The notes under the pieces: model-generated
Seen by the model: the letters and a program-made list of their open reading frames with translations, nothing else
Databases searched by the model: none
What the model was told of the DNA's origin: nothing
Translations under genes and position numbers: made by a program
Shown here: positions 25,971-33,281 of the stretch, piece after piece
Position numbering within the stretch: the stretch's first letter is position 1
Layout: every line of letters starts with the position of its first letter
From: Actinomycetes bacterium
GTDB taxonomy: Bacteria; Actinomycetota; Actinomycetes; Propionibacteriales; Propionibacteriaceae
Direction: 5' to 3'
DNA: 64,000 bases
NCBI GenBank assembly: GCA_023458095.1
Contig: JAEXAS010000021.1
Location: 88,284-152,283, forward strand

Positions 25971-27308
25971 TCAGCCGTTGGCGAGCTTGTATTCCTTGGC
26001 CCAGTTGTCGACGTACGCGGTCTTCACCGCGTCCCAGCTACCGGTGCCCTGTGCGTAGGCGAGCATGGCCTGACCCAGGGTGTTCTTCCAGGCCTCGGAC
26101 GGCATGGTCGTGAAGTTCCACGACACTGCGGTCTTGCCCGCCTTCTGGTAGGCCTGGTCGGCCAGGGTCAGCGGGTTGGTGCTCTGGTAGTCGCCAAAGG
26201 TGTTGAACGGGGTGGTGAAGCCCATCGTGTTGGCCAGAGCCTGACGGCCCTGATCAGAGGTGATGACCCACTCCAGGAACGCCTTGGTAGCGACCTGATC
26301 GGCTTCGGAGGCCTGGGAGTTGACCACCCAGTAGTTCTCCGAACCGGTGCACAGGCCCTGGTTCTCCTCGCCGGGCGCACCGATGTAGATCGGCAGCATG
26401 CCCATGTCGGCGTCCTTGACCTTCTTGCCCTTGATGTCGTTGTAGGCCCAGGTTCCGTTCTGGTAGAACACCGCCTTGCCCAACGCGAACTCAGAGTTGG
26501 CATCGTTGATGGTCTTGCTGGACAGCAGCTTGCGGTTGGTCGTCGAATCGGTCAGATACAGATCGAAGATGTTCTTGAAGCCAGGCAGGTAGGTGCCCTT
26601 GATGCTGGACGGCTGCCCAACAACGTTGTCGGCTTTGTACTCGTAGTACAGCGGCACATTGGCCAGGTGGGTCTTGAACCGCCAATCCGAGGAGGAGTCG
26701 AAGCCGGCCGAGGTGAAGGCCCCCGCCACGCCCAGCTTGGCCTTGTTGGCCTGGATTCCATCAGCCACGGCCTTGAGCTTGGCGAAGCTGTTGATCTGGT
26801 CGACCGAGGTGACGGCCGCACCGGGAAGCTTCATGTACTTGTCCAGCAGGGCCTTGTTGTAGATGATCCCGTAGGTCTCCATGACGAACGGGACGGCCAG
26901 CACCTTGCCGGTGTCATCTTTGAGTGCGATCGACTGATCGTTGAGGTCCTTGTAGATCGCGGTGTCACTGAGATCGGCGGCGTAGTCGCTCCAGGTCGCC
27001 AGGCCGACAGGGCCATTCACCTGGAACAGGGTGGGTGGATCGCTCTTGGCCATCTCGGACTTCAGCGTCGTCTCATAGGTTCCCGACGCAGCGGTCTGGA
27101 CCGTCACCGCGGTGCCGGTCTCCTTGGTGTACTCGGCAGCCAGGGCCTCCCAGTCCTTGGCTACTTCGGGCTTGAAGTTGAGGTAGTAAACCTTCCCTCC
27201 GGTTGCAGAACTGCCACCTGATGGCGCGCCGCTGCAGCCGGCCAGCGTGAACGCCAGCGCTGCGGCGAGGCCGAGGCTGGCGACCTTCACAGATGTGGTG
27301 AATTTCAT
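25971..27308 (-). CDS. Extracellular sugar-binding lipoprotein of the ABC importer
   Basis: A 445-residue MalE/UgpB-type solute-binding protein. The signal peptide (MKFTTSVKVASLGLAAALAF) ends in the lipobox LAGC, so the protein is lipid-anchored outside the membrane. The body has the usual two-lobe pattern, with NGPVGLATWSDYA and the late segment GKKVKDADMGMLPIYIG. The start is the ATG at 27308 with GGAGG upstream; a longer frame to 27374 would precede the signal peptide. It is first gene of the operon and has its own promoter and operator. The exact sugar is not known; the divergent GH13 enzyme suggests an alpha-glucoside. Confidence 0.93.
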   Translation of the reverse strand: MKFTTSVKVASLGLAAALAFTLAGCSGAPSGGSSATGGKVYYLNFKPEVAKDWEALAAEYTKETGTAVTVQTAASGTYETTLKSEMAKSDPPTLFQVNGPVGLATWSDYAADLSDTAIYKDLNDQSIALKDDTGKVLAVPFVMETYGIIYNKALLDKYMKLPGAAVTSVDQINSFAKLKAVADGIQANKAKLGVAGAFTSAGFDSSSDWRFKTHLANVPLYYEYKADNVVGQPSSIKGTYLPGFKNIFDLYLTDSTTNRKLLSSKTINDANSEFALGKAVFYQNGTWAYNDIKGKKVKDADMGMLPIYIGAPGEENQGLCTGSENYWVVNSQASEADQVATKAFLEWVITSDQGRQALANTMGFTTPFNTFGDYQSTNPLTLADQAYQKAGKTAVSWNFTTMPSEAWKNTLGQAMLAYAQGTGSWDAVKTAYVDNWAKEYKLANG

Positions 27309-27375
27309 TGCAGGCATCCTCCGTTGGATCACTGTCGGCATCGTTGTGGGGTGCAGATTCCCTGGTGATGCCATG

Positions 27376-27391
27376 CCGGAAACGGTTCCGG
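27376..27391. promoter_or_regulatory. LacI-type operator at the transporter promoter
   Basis: CCGGAAACGGTTCCGG is a 16-bp near-palindrome with the central CG-type core of LacI-family operators. It starts 10 bp downstream of the -10 box on the minus strand, covering the transcription start, where bound repressor would block RNA polymerase. It matches the site at 28193-28210 at 14 of 16 positions. Confidence 0.75.
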
Positions 27392-27400
27392 GATGACCTC

Positions 27401-27429
27401 ATGCTAATGACCGGGTTCGGCAGGTGCAA
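27401..27429 (-). promoter_or_regulatory. Promoter of the sugar transporter operon
   Basis: Minus strand TTGCAC (27424-27429) and TAGCAT (27401-27406) are exactly 17 bp apart, a good sigma-70/SigA-type match. Transcription would begin near 27394, at the edge of the LacI operator, about 85 bases before the binding-protein start. Confidence 0.6.
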
Positions 27430-27463
27430 GGGAATGTCGTCCAGTTATCAAACCGTTACCGCC

Positions 27464-28108
27464 TCAGGCCTGATCGACCCTGGATTCATCCTCAGTGGTG
27501 CCGCCCAGCCACGGCTGGAGTGCCCGATCCAAGAGCGGCTCGTTGGCTGCGCTCAACAGGCCCAGTCCCAGCAGCAGCAGCGGTGCCGCCAAAGCTGCCA
27601 GGTAGGACAACGCGGCCAGCGTGAGCGCAACCAGTGCGGCGTCGATGACCAGAATCGCCGCGGAGTAGGGCAGTCGACCCAAGCTGATCATCACAGCATT
27701 GGCCACGGTGTGCAGCACGGAATTCTCAAAGCGTGCCTGCAGTGCCCATACGAACGGAAAGACCAGCAGAAATACCACGCTGGCTAGTACTTTCAAGACC
27801 AGCAGGAGCGGCTGTTGAGGCAGCAACCACAGGGCGGCCGTGCCCGCGGCGGGCACGGCGACCAGCAGCCACAAGGCGGTGGCCTGGCGCAGATTCGCCC
27901 ACCATGACGTCAGGTACAGCCGCACCACCGAGCCGCCGACATCCTGTGCGAGCTTGTGGGTGACATCGGTCAGTGCGGTCAGGCTGGCCCCGATAGTCAG
28001 CACCGGAATCGAGAGCACCACCGTGAGGATGTTGATGATGATGAGGTCGCCGACCCGTCCCATGAACTCCCAGAAGGGGGCATCGGTACGAAACAGACGA
28101 TCGAACAT
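27464..28108 (-). CDS. DUF624 (YesL-like) membrane protein
   Basis: A 214-residue protein with about five hydrophobic segments. The opening MFDRLFRTDAPFWEFMGRVG is the usual DUF624 start, and the NILTVVLSIPVLTIGAS segment follows. Genes of this family sit beside carbohydrate ABC transporters in many Firmicutes and Actinobacteria, and a role in transporter assembly or regulation is suspected but not shown. GGAGCGCG precedes the ATG at 28108. It lies upstream of the transporter operon in the same direction and divergent from the GH13 gene, with a LacI operator in the shared region. Confidence 0.85.
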   Translation of the reverse strand: MFDRLFRTDAPFWEFMGRVGDLIIINILTVVLSIPVLTIGASLTALTDVTHKLAQDVGGSVVRLYLTSWWANLRQATALWLLVAVPAAGTAALWLLPQQPLLLVLKVLASVVFLLVFPFVWALQARFENSVLHTVANAVMISLGRLPYSAAILVIDAALVALTLAALSYLAALAAPLLLLGLGLLSAANEPLLDRALQPWLGGTTEDESRVDQA

Positions 28109-28192
28109 CGCGCTCCTTTCGGGCTGTGATGGAAGGCTAGCCGAGGTTGTCCGCGCGCGGGTGCTACTTCTACTCCTGCCGGAACTGCTGAG

Positions 28193-28210
28193 GCCGGATA
28201 CGTTTCCGGC
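28193..28210. promoter_or_regulatory. LacI-type operator before the GH13 gene
   Basis: GCCGGATACGTTTCCGGC is an 18-bp palindrome with a single mismatched pair and central CG. It lies 15 bp before the GH13 start codon and also upstream of the divergent DUF624 gene, so one bound dimer could repress both. Confidence 0.75.
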
Positions 28211-28224
28211 TACGCTGGCCTGCT

Positions 28225-29892
28225 GTGACCCACACACAGGCAATTGCGCAGCCCACCTCGACCGACTTCTGGAAGCAGGCAGTCGTCTATCAGGTCTATC
28301 TGCGGTCCTTCCGAGACGCCGATGGCGACGGCGTCGGGGACCTGCGCGGCCTTCAGCGCGGATTGGACGACATTGCCGAGCTTGGCTGCGACGCCATCTG
28401 GATCAATCCCTGTTACCCCTCCCCGCAGCGCGACCACGGCTACGACGTGGCCGACTATCGGGCGGTCGATCCGCAGTACGGCACGCTGGCCGACCTGGAC
28501 GCCGTGCTGGAACGGGCGCATCAGTTGGGCCTGAAGGTGTTGCTGGACCTGGTCCCCAACCACTGTTCGCAAGAGCACCGATGGTTCCAGGAGGCCCTGC
28601 AGGCAGCCCCGGGCAGCCGGGAACGTGACCGCTTCCTGTTCCGGGACGGCCGCGGTCCTGAGCATCGGCTGCCCCCGAACAACTGGCAAAGCGTCTTCGG
28701 TGGACCCGCCTGGACTCAGGTGCCCGACGTCGATGGATCACCGGGGCAGTGGTACCTGCACAGCTTCGATTCCGCCCAGCCGGACTTCAACTGGCGCAAC
28801 CCCGAGGTGCGCGCGGAGTTTCTCGATGTGCTGAGGTTCTGGTTCGACCGTGGCGTGGATGGCTTCCGCATCGACGTGGCTCACGGCCTGATGAAAGATG
28901 CCGACCTTCCCGATCACGACGGTGATCACCCCAATCCGGCGGCCTGGGATCAGCCTGAGGTACACGAGATCTACCGCTCCTGGCGTGCGCTGGGGGATAG
29001 CTATCCCGAACCCAAGCAGTGGGTGGCGGAGGCGTGGCTGGCCACCCACGAGCGGCTGGCCGACTATGTGCGCCCCGACGAACTTCAGCAGGCCTTCGAG
29101 TTCGAGCTGATGATCCAACCCTGGGACGCCCAGCGGGTGCGTGGTGCAGTCGACCGGGGCCTGGAGATCACCGCGACGCCGGCCTGGGCGCTGGCCAATC
29201 ACGACGTCCATCGCGTCGTCACCCGCTATGGGCAGGCCCAGGTTTTCGACGACCCCGATCCGACCGCAATGATCGATTCCGCACGTCGGGTCGGGCCGGT
29301 GGACCTCGCCGTGGGCACCAGCCGGGCCCGGGCGGCCGCAGCGCTGATGCTTGCCCTTCCTGGCTCCGCCTACCTCTATCAAGGCGAGGAACTGGGACTG
29401 CCCGAGGTGCTCGACCTGCCTGATGCGGCCCGCACCGATCCGATGTGGCTGCGCTCCGGCGGCACCGATCTGGGCCGAGACGGCTGCCGCGTCCCGCTGC
29501 CCTGGTCGAGCGATCCCGCCAACTTCGGCTTCTCCCCTGCAGGTGGCGCACCGGCCTGGTTGCCCCAACCGGAGTGGTTCGCCGATTACGCCCGGATGTT
29601 GCAGCAGCGCGATCCGTCCTCGATGTGGAGCCTGTATCGAGCACTGCTCGCCGAACGTGCCACCCTGTTCGGTACCGCGACTGACCTGCGGTGGTTGGAC
29701 GGGCCGCACGACGTGATGGCCTTCCGGCGCGGCGACGGAGTCTGCGTGGTCAATTTCGGGGCTGACCCAGTGTCGCTGCCGAGCGGGTGGCGGCTGGGGC
29801 GCTGCGTGGTCGCTACCGATCCAGCAGATACCGCCGAACTACCGGGCAATAGTGCACGCTGGTATGCCCGATCTGCTGATGTCTGCGGCTGA
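28225..29892 (+). CDS. Alpha-glucosidase, GH13 family
   Basis: A 555-residue cytoplasmic enzyme with a TIM-barrel. GH13 regions are all visible: DLVPNHCSQEHRWF, the nucleophile in GFRIDVAHG (Asp217), the acid/base in VAEAW (Glu269) and the transition-state Asp in ALANHDVHRV (Asp327). The pattern resembles oligo-1,6-glucosidase/AglA enzymes that split glucose from imported alpha-glucosides. The GTG start has no ribosome site in front; a TACGCT box at 28211-28216 would put the transcript start at or next to the GTG, so a leaderless mRNA is possible. It is divergent from the transporter genes and shares the LacI operator with them. Confidence 0.93.
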   Translation: MTHTQAIAQPTSTDFWKQAVVYQVYLRSFRDADGDGVGDLRGLQRGLDDIAELGCDAIWINPCYPSPQRDHGYDVADYRAVDPQYGTLADLDAVLERAHQLGLKVLLDLVPNHCSQEHRWFQEALQAAPGSRERDRFLFRDGRGPEHRLPPNNWQSVFGGPAWTQVPDVDGSPGQWYLHSFDSAQPDFNWRNPEVRAEFLDVLRFWFDRGVDGFRIDVAHGLMKDADLPDHDGDHPNPAAWDQPEVHEIYRSWRALGDSYPEPKQWVAEAWLATHERLADYVRPDELQQAFEFELMIQPWDAQRVRGAVDRGLEITATPAWALANHDVHRVVTRYGQAQVFDDPDPTAMIDSARRVGPVDLAVGTSRARAAAALMLALPGSAYLYQGEELGLPEVLDLPDAARTDPMWLRSGGTDLGRDGCRVPLPWSSDPANFGFSPAGGAPAWLPQPEWFADYARMLQQRDPSSMWSLYRALLAERATLFGTATDLRWLDGPHDVMAFRRGDGVCVVNFGADPVSLPSGWRLGRCVVATDPADTAELPGNSARWYARSADVCG

Positions 29893-29941
29893 ACTGGTGA
29901 CGGTGGCCAGCCGAGTACGTGGCCACCACTAGGCTCTGCGC

Positions 29942-30181
29942 ATGGCTGTTACGCGCGAAGCACTGATCGCAATCCTGGCCGAGGCCGACCCGGTGGGGTT
30001 GATCGCCGGTGGTGCTCCCGCCGACGAGTACGCCCGCGAGGCCGACGCGATTCTGGAACTGCGCGGTGTGGTCACCCTCACCGAGATCACCGGGGTCTTC
30101 GCGGTGAGCTTCAGCGAGCCCGGCGCCTGTCCGCGCGAGACCGCCCGCTGGATCGTCGAGCAAATGGCGCGCCGGGGTTGA
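29942..30181 (+). CDS. Small acidic protein resembling DUF1871
   Basis: A 79-residue protein. The core ILAEADPVGLI followed by PADEYAREADAIL resembles the DUF1871/YugE pattern (DPigl then DEYxxE). No function is known for that family. It has no signal or membrane segment. It converges with the P-loop protein gene, leaving two bases between the stops. The short length and simple composition limit confidence. Confidence 0.6.
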   Translation: MAVTREALIAILAEADPVGLIAGGAPADEYAREADAILELRGVVTLTEITGVFAVSFSEPGACPRETARWIVEQMARRG

Positions 30182-30183
30182 GC

Positions 30184-30726
30184 TCACCACAGGGAATCAA
30201 GCGCAGCTTCCAACCCCCGAACCCGTGCGGCCGGGTCGCCGACGATTTCCACCACCGTCGCCCCACCAATCAGCTCGGGGTCGTCGGCTAGCTCGATCAG
30301 GATGTCGTTCATGGCCACACGCAGCTCAGGATCCTCCTCATCGGAGATATTGATGTGATCGCCTGCGTTCAAGGGCAACAGCACCACCACATCCACCTCA
30401 GTCATGGCGGCAGCGGTGGCGAGAAACAGTTGTCGGGTCGTCGTCGCGTCCGGAGCTCCTCGACCCAGCCGTGCCAAAGCGTCGAGGTAAGCCACAAAGT
30501 CAAGGGGTCCCCGCTCGGCGATGAGGTTCCCGCCCTCATGCTGGTGCAGCCGCTCGGCGCTGATCGCGAACTGGGCGAGGAAGGTGGCCGCGTCGGGCAT
30601 GGCCGGGGTCGCCTCAAGCAGTTCATAGGGGTCATCGAAGACCTCGAAATCCTGGTGGCGTCCGGCGAAATCCGAGATGAGTGTGCTCTTGCCGCTGGCA
30701 TGGGTTCCGGAGACCACGATTCGCAT
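30184..30726 (-). CDS. P-loop NTPase, kinase-like
   Basis: A 180-residue cytoplasmic protein with Walker A GTHASGKST at residues 7-15 and the kinase-like DDP and LIAERGPLDFVAYLDAL motifs resembling small nucleoside or nicotinamide-riboside kinase-type AAA_28 proteins. A hydrophobic VDVVVLLPL strand follows where Walker B normally lies. Substrate is unknown. It is a single gene, convergent with the small DUF1871-like protein and divergent from the GH18 gene. Confidence 0.8.
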   Translation of the reverse strand: MRIVVSGTHASGKSTLISDFAGRHQDFEVFDDPYELLEATPAMPDAATFLAQFAISAERLHQHEGGNLIAERGPLDFVAYLDALARLGRGAPDATTTRQLFLATAAAMTEVDVVVLLPLNAGDHINISDEEDPELRVAMNDILIELADDPELIGGATVVEIVGDPAARVRGLEAALDSLW

Positions 30727-30894
30727 TCATTGACGATAGACGGTGATGAAGCAGGCGGCGGCGATGCCGACACGTCGGTTCGCCTCGGACTGCTGGCGCC
30801 GGGGCCACGAATGCTCAGACCTGCACCGTAGAGACGGCCGGTGGGGCACAGTAGTTGTGGGGTCCCTTTCACAGGTCTTCCCATTTGGAGAGTC

Positions 30895-31890
30895 ATGAGA
30901 ACACTTCCGCTGCTGACAGTCGTTGCTGTGCTGGCCGCGACGCTAGGTACTCCGGTCGGTGTCGCGCCAGCTCAGGCCGCGGGCCTGCCCGTGGAGGGCT
31001 ACCTCATGGCCGATGACGGTGCGCGCAGCGTGATCGCGCGCAATGCGGCAGGCATCGCCATGGTGGGAATCGACGGCGTGACCCTCAACTCCCACGGTTC
31101 GAAGCTCACCACCGTGCCCAGCTCGGCCAAGGCGATGATCGCCGAGGCGCACGCCCGGGGACTGAAGGTCGAACTCCTGGTGAGCAACTACTCCAACCGT
31201 CTGGGAGATTTCTCCACCCCCATCGCCGGACGCCTGCTCACCAGCAAGAAACACCGAACCGCAGTGGTGAAGTCGCTGGTCTACAAGGTCAAGAAGCGGC
31301 ATTTCGACGGGGTCCAGATCGACCTGGAATCCCTGAAACGCTCCCACGGCCCGGGGCTGACCGCCTTCGTCAAGCAGTTGCGAGCCGCGCTTCCGGCCCG
31401 CAAGACCATCTCGATGGCGGTGATGGCCAGCTCCCGACCCAGCGGCTATCTGCGCTCGGGCTACCAGCTGACGAAACTGACCAAACGCATCAATCGATTC
31501 GTCCTGATGGCCTATGACCAGCACGGTCCGGGCTGGAGCAAGGCCGGACCCATTGGCGGCACCCCGTGGGTCAAGCAGGTCTTGGCCGGCTTCATCGCCG
31601 CCAAAGTTCCGCGGGCGAAGATCGATCTGGGAGTCGCTGAATACGCCTATCAATGGCGCGCCAACAGCTCGTCGGGAACCTCGATGAGCGTCGCTCGCGC
31701 CCGCTCGCTGGCCGGTAGCCGAGCCCGCTTTGACACCCGCCAGCAGGAGTGGACCGCAACCCTAGCCAATGGCTCGGTCCTGTGGTGGTCGGATGCCCGG
31801 ACCTTCGCCGCCCGCCGAGCCCTAGCCCAGCGGTACAGGCTGCACGGCCTGGCCGTGTGGGAACTCAGCCTGGGCGACACGATTTCGTGA
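30895..31890 (+). CDS. Secreted glycoside hydrolase family 18 protein
   Basis: A 331-residue exported protein. The signal peptide (MRTLPLLTVVAVLAATLG) ends near AQA. The GH18 barrel motif reads DGVQIDLE, with catalytic Glu at residue 145. The first inner Asp of the canonical DGxDxDxE is Gln, close to the DGVNIDFE form of the YaaH/YdhD cell-wall branch, which suggests a peptidoglycan-related role rather than chitin digestion. A later VLMAYDQHGPG strand carries the conserved Met-Tyr-Asp. The start is the ATG at 30895 with GGAG just upstream. No cell-wall-binding LysM or SH3 domain is present. Confidence 0.85.
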   Translation: MRTLPLLTVVAVLAATLGTPVGVAPAQAAGLPVEGYLMADDGARSVIARNAAGIAMVGIDGVTLNSHGSKLTTVPSSAKAMIAEAHARGLKVELLVSNYSNRLGDFSTPIAGRLLTSKKHRTAVVKSLVYKVKKRHFDGVQIDLESLKRSHGPGLTAFVKQLRAALPARKTISMAVMASSRPSGYLRSGYQLTKLTKRINRFVLMAYDQHGPGWSKAGPIGGTPWVKQVLAGFIAAKVPRAKIDLGVAEYAYQWRANSSSGTSMSVARARSLAGSRARFDTRQQEWTATLANGSVLWWSDARTFAARRALAQRYRLHGLAVWELSLGDTIS

Positions 31891-31944
31891 CCCGCCTCGC
31901 ACGATGTGGGCCGAGCTGAGCGGAATCGTCCTGAGGACGCCCCG

Positions 31945-32091
31945 ATGAGCCCCCTAGGCGCACCTCAACCGGCTTCCGAGGACGATTCCTCCCAACCCTG
32001 GGCATTTCGGCGTCGGGTAGGGTCGAGGTCGCCGGGCCTTCAGGCCGGCGCGGATCAGCAGTATCACGCGACGGGGGGCATAACCAGATGA
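31945..32091 (+). CDS. Possible small protein upstream of a membrane protein
   Basis: A 48-codon frame opening MSPLGAPQPASEDDSSQPWA. GAGGA stands seven bases before the ATG, an ideal distance. Its TGA (32089-32091) overlaps the next ATG as ATGA, the same coupling used by real gene pairs here. The protein is polar and Ser/Arg/Gly-rich with no recognisable family, so it may only be a translated leader. Confidence 0.35.
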   Translation: MSPLGAPQPASEDDSSQPWAFRRRVGSRSPGLQAGADQQYHATGGITR

Positions 32092-32423
32092 CGCGACTGA
32101 TCAACGCTGTTGGACTTGTGGCGGCGCTCATTGTGACGGTGCTCGGTCTCATCGTTGCCGGACTGGTTTCGCTGGCCGCGCTGATGGTGATCGGTCGGGA
32201 ACCGGGAGCAGCCTTGGGTGCTCTGGTCTTTGCTGCCATGGTGGCGGTGCCGACTCTCATCACTTTTGGTGTGGCGCGCGCGATTCGACTATCCCGAGCG
32301 GTCCAGGCTCCGCCGCCGCCACCACCACCGATGCTGCCGGGAACTGGCGGCCAGCCCGGCGCTGATCAGGCGAGTCCGCTGGGGCAAGACCAGGCGCTGT
32401 ACAACCCCTACGACTTGCGCTGA
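32088..32423 (+). CDS. Small membrane protein with Pro-rich C terminus
   Basis: A 111-residue protein. Two hydrophobic segments (residues 5-35 and 42-62) are followed by a basic turn and a cytoplasmic or external tail with a run of eight prolines and a Gly/Gln-rich end. No family is recognised. A run of six G's precedes the ATG by about ten bases as a weak ribosome site, and a possible small gene overlaps its start. It is followed by the histidine phosphatase. Confidence 0.6.
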   Translation: MTRLINAVGLVAALIVTVLGLIVAGLVSLAALMVIGREPGAALGALVFAAMVAVPTLITFGVARAIRLSRAVQAPPPPPPPMLPGTGGQPGADQASPLGQDQALYNPYDLR

Positions 32424-32524
32424 CCATCGACCCGCGCGGGGGCAGGGTGTGGGCCCAGCAGCATCAGGGGTGAATGTTGCTCAAAAGGCCGCCTGAGGCC
32501 CTCAGGAGCGGCAAAGATGGCCCC

Positions 32525-33085
32525 ATGACGCAGCTGTATCTGGTTCGCCACGGCCAAACCGAGTGGAGCATGACCGGACGCCACACCTCCACCACCGAAC
32601 TGGACCTCACCGATGTCGGGGTCGAACAGGCCGCGTCGTTGCGCGGGCGGCTCCGTCGCGAAGACTTCGATCTGGTGCTGAGCAGCCCTCGTCTGCGGGC
32701 TCGGCGAACCGCCGAACTGGCCGGCTTCGGCGACTACGAGGTCGATGAGGATCTGGCCGAATGGAACTACGGCGACTTCGAGGGTATGACTGCCCATCAG
32801 ATCCGCCAGCAGTGGCACGGGTGGCGCATCTGGTTCAACGGCGCCGAGGGTGGCGAATCGGCCGAGCAGGTGCGTGCGCGTTTGACTCGGGTGGTGACCC
32901 GAGTGCGCGAATCCGGTGTCGAACGCGCGATCTGCTTCGGGCATGGCCATGCGTCCCGAGTGCTGGCCTTGTGCTGGCTGGATTTCCCCATCATCTTCGG
33001 CCAGAGCTTCCCGCTCGAGGTCGCCAGCATCTCGGTGTTGGGCAGAGAGAAGGAGTCGCCGGCGGTCATCCGGTGGAATAGCTGA
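32525..33085 (+). CDS. Histidine phosphatase family protein (phosphoglycerate-mutase-like)
   Basis: A 186-residue protein. The catalytic RHG motif is LVRHGQTEWSMTGRHTS near residue 6, with the second His in FGHGHASRVL. Family members range from phosphoglycerate mutases to acid phosphatases acting on sugars, mycothiol or cobalamin precursors; this one cannot be assigned a substrate. The start is the ATG at 32525 (MTQLYLVRHGQ); the longer open frame from 32474 adds unrelated residues. Ends 196 bp before the PTS gene. Confidence 0.88.
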   Translation: MTQLYLVRHGQTEWSMTGRHTSTTELDLTDVGVEQAASLRGRLRREDFDLVLSSPRLRARRTAELAGFGDYEVDEDLAEWNYGDFEGMTAHQIRQQWHGWRIWFNGAEGGESAEQVRARLTRVVTRVRESGVERAICFGHGHASRVLALCWLDFPIIFGQSFPLEVASISVLGREKESPAVIRWNS

Positions 33086-33186
33086 GGGCCCTGGACAGCG
33101 TCGCAACGCGATGATCGCGGCAATTGCGCGGCGTCGCCCCCCCCAAGGCCGAGGGGGAGTGCTATCTTCAGGACAACGGATTACCT

Positions 33187-33214
33187 GGATTGCTACCCGC
33201 TTCGGGGCAAGACC
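33187..33214 (+). promoter_or_regulatory. Ribonucleic antiterminator (RAT) of the beta-glucoside PTS operon
   Basis: The segment opens GGATTGCTACCCGCTTCGGG and ends GGCAAGACC, closely matching RAT sequences bound by LicT/BglG (GGATTG-TAC and GGCAAAACC). It folds into a short stem with internal loops. Its last bases, AAGACC, are the first bases of the terminator stem, so the two structures exclude each other. A TATCTT box at 33163-33168 could be the -10 of the promoter, with no clear -35. Confidence 0.85.
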
Positions 33215-33245
33215 TGAGACGCCTTGGGCGTTTCGGGTCTTTTTT
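33209..33245 (+). terminator. Attenuator terminator overlapping the RAT
   Basis: AAGACCTGAGACGCC pairs with GGCGTTTCGGGTCTT around loop TTG (two G-U pairs), followed by a run of T's to 33245. It lies 36 bp before the PTS gene. Without antiterminator protein, transcription should stop here; binding of the neighbouring LicT-like protein to the RAT would prevent the stem from forming. Confidence 0.88.
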
Positions 33246-33281
33246 GTTTCCTGAGGCGGGTCCTATCGAAAAGGAATGACG

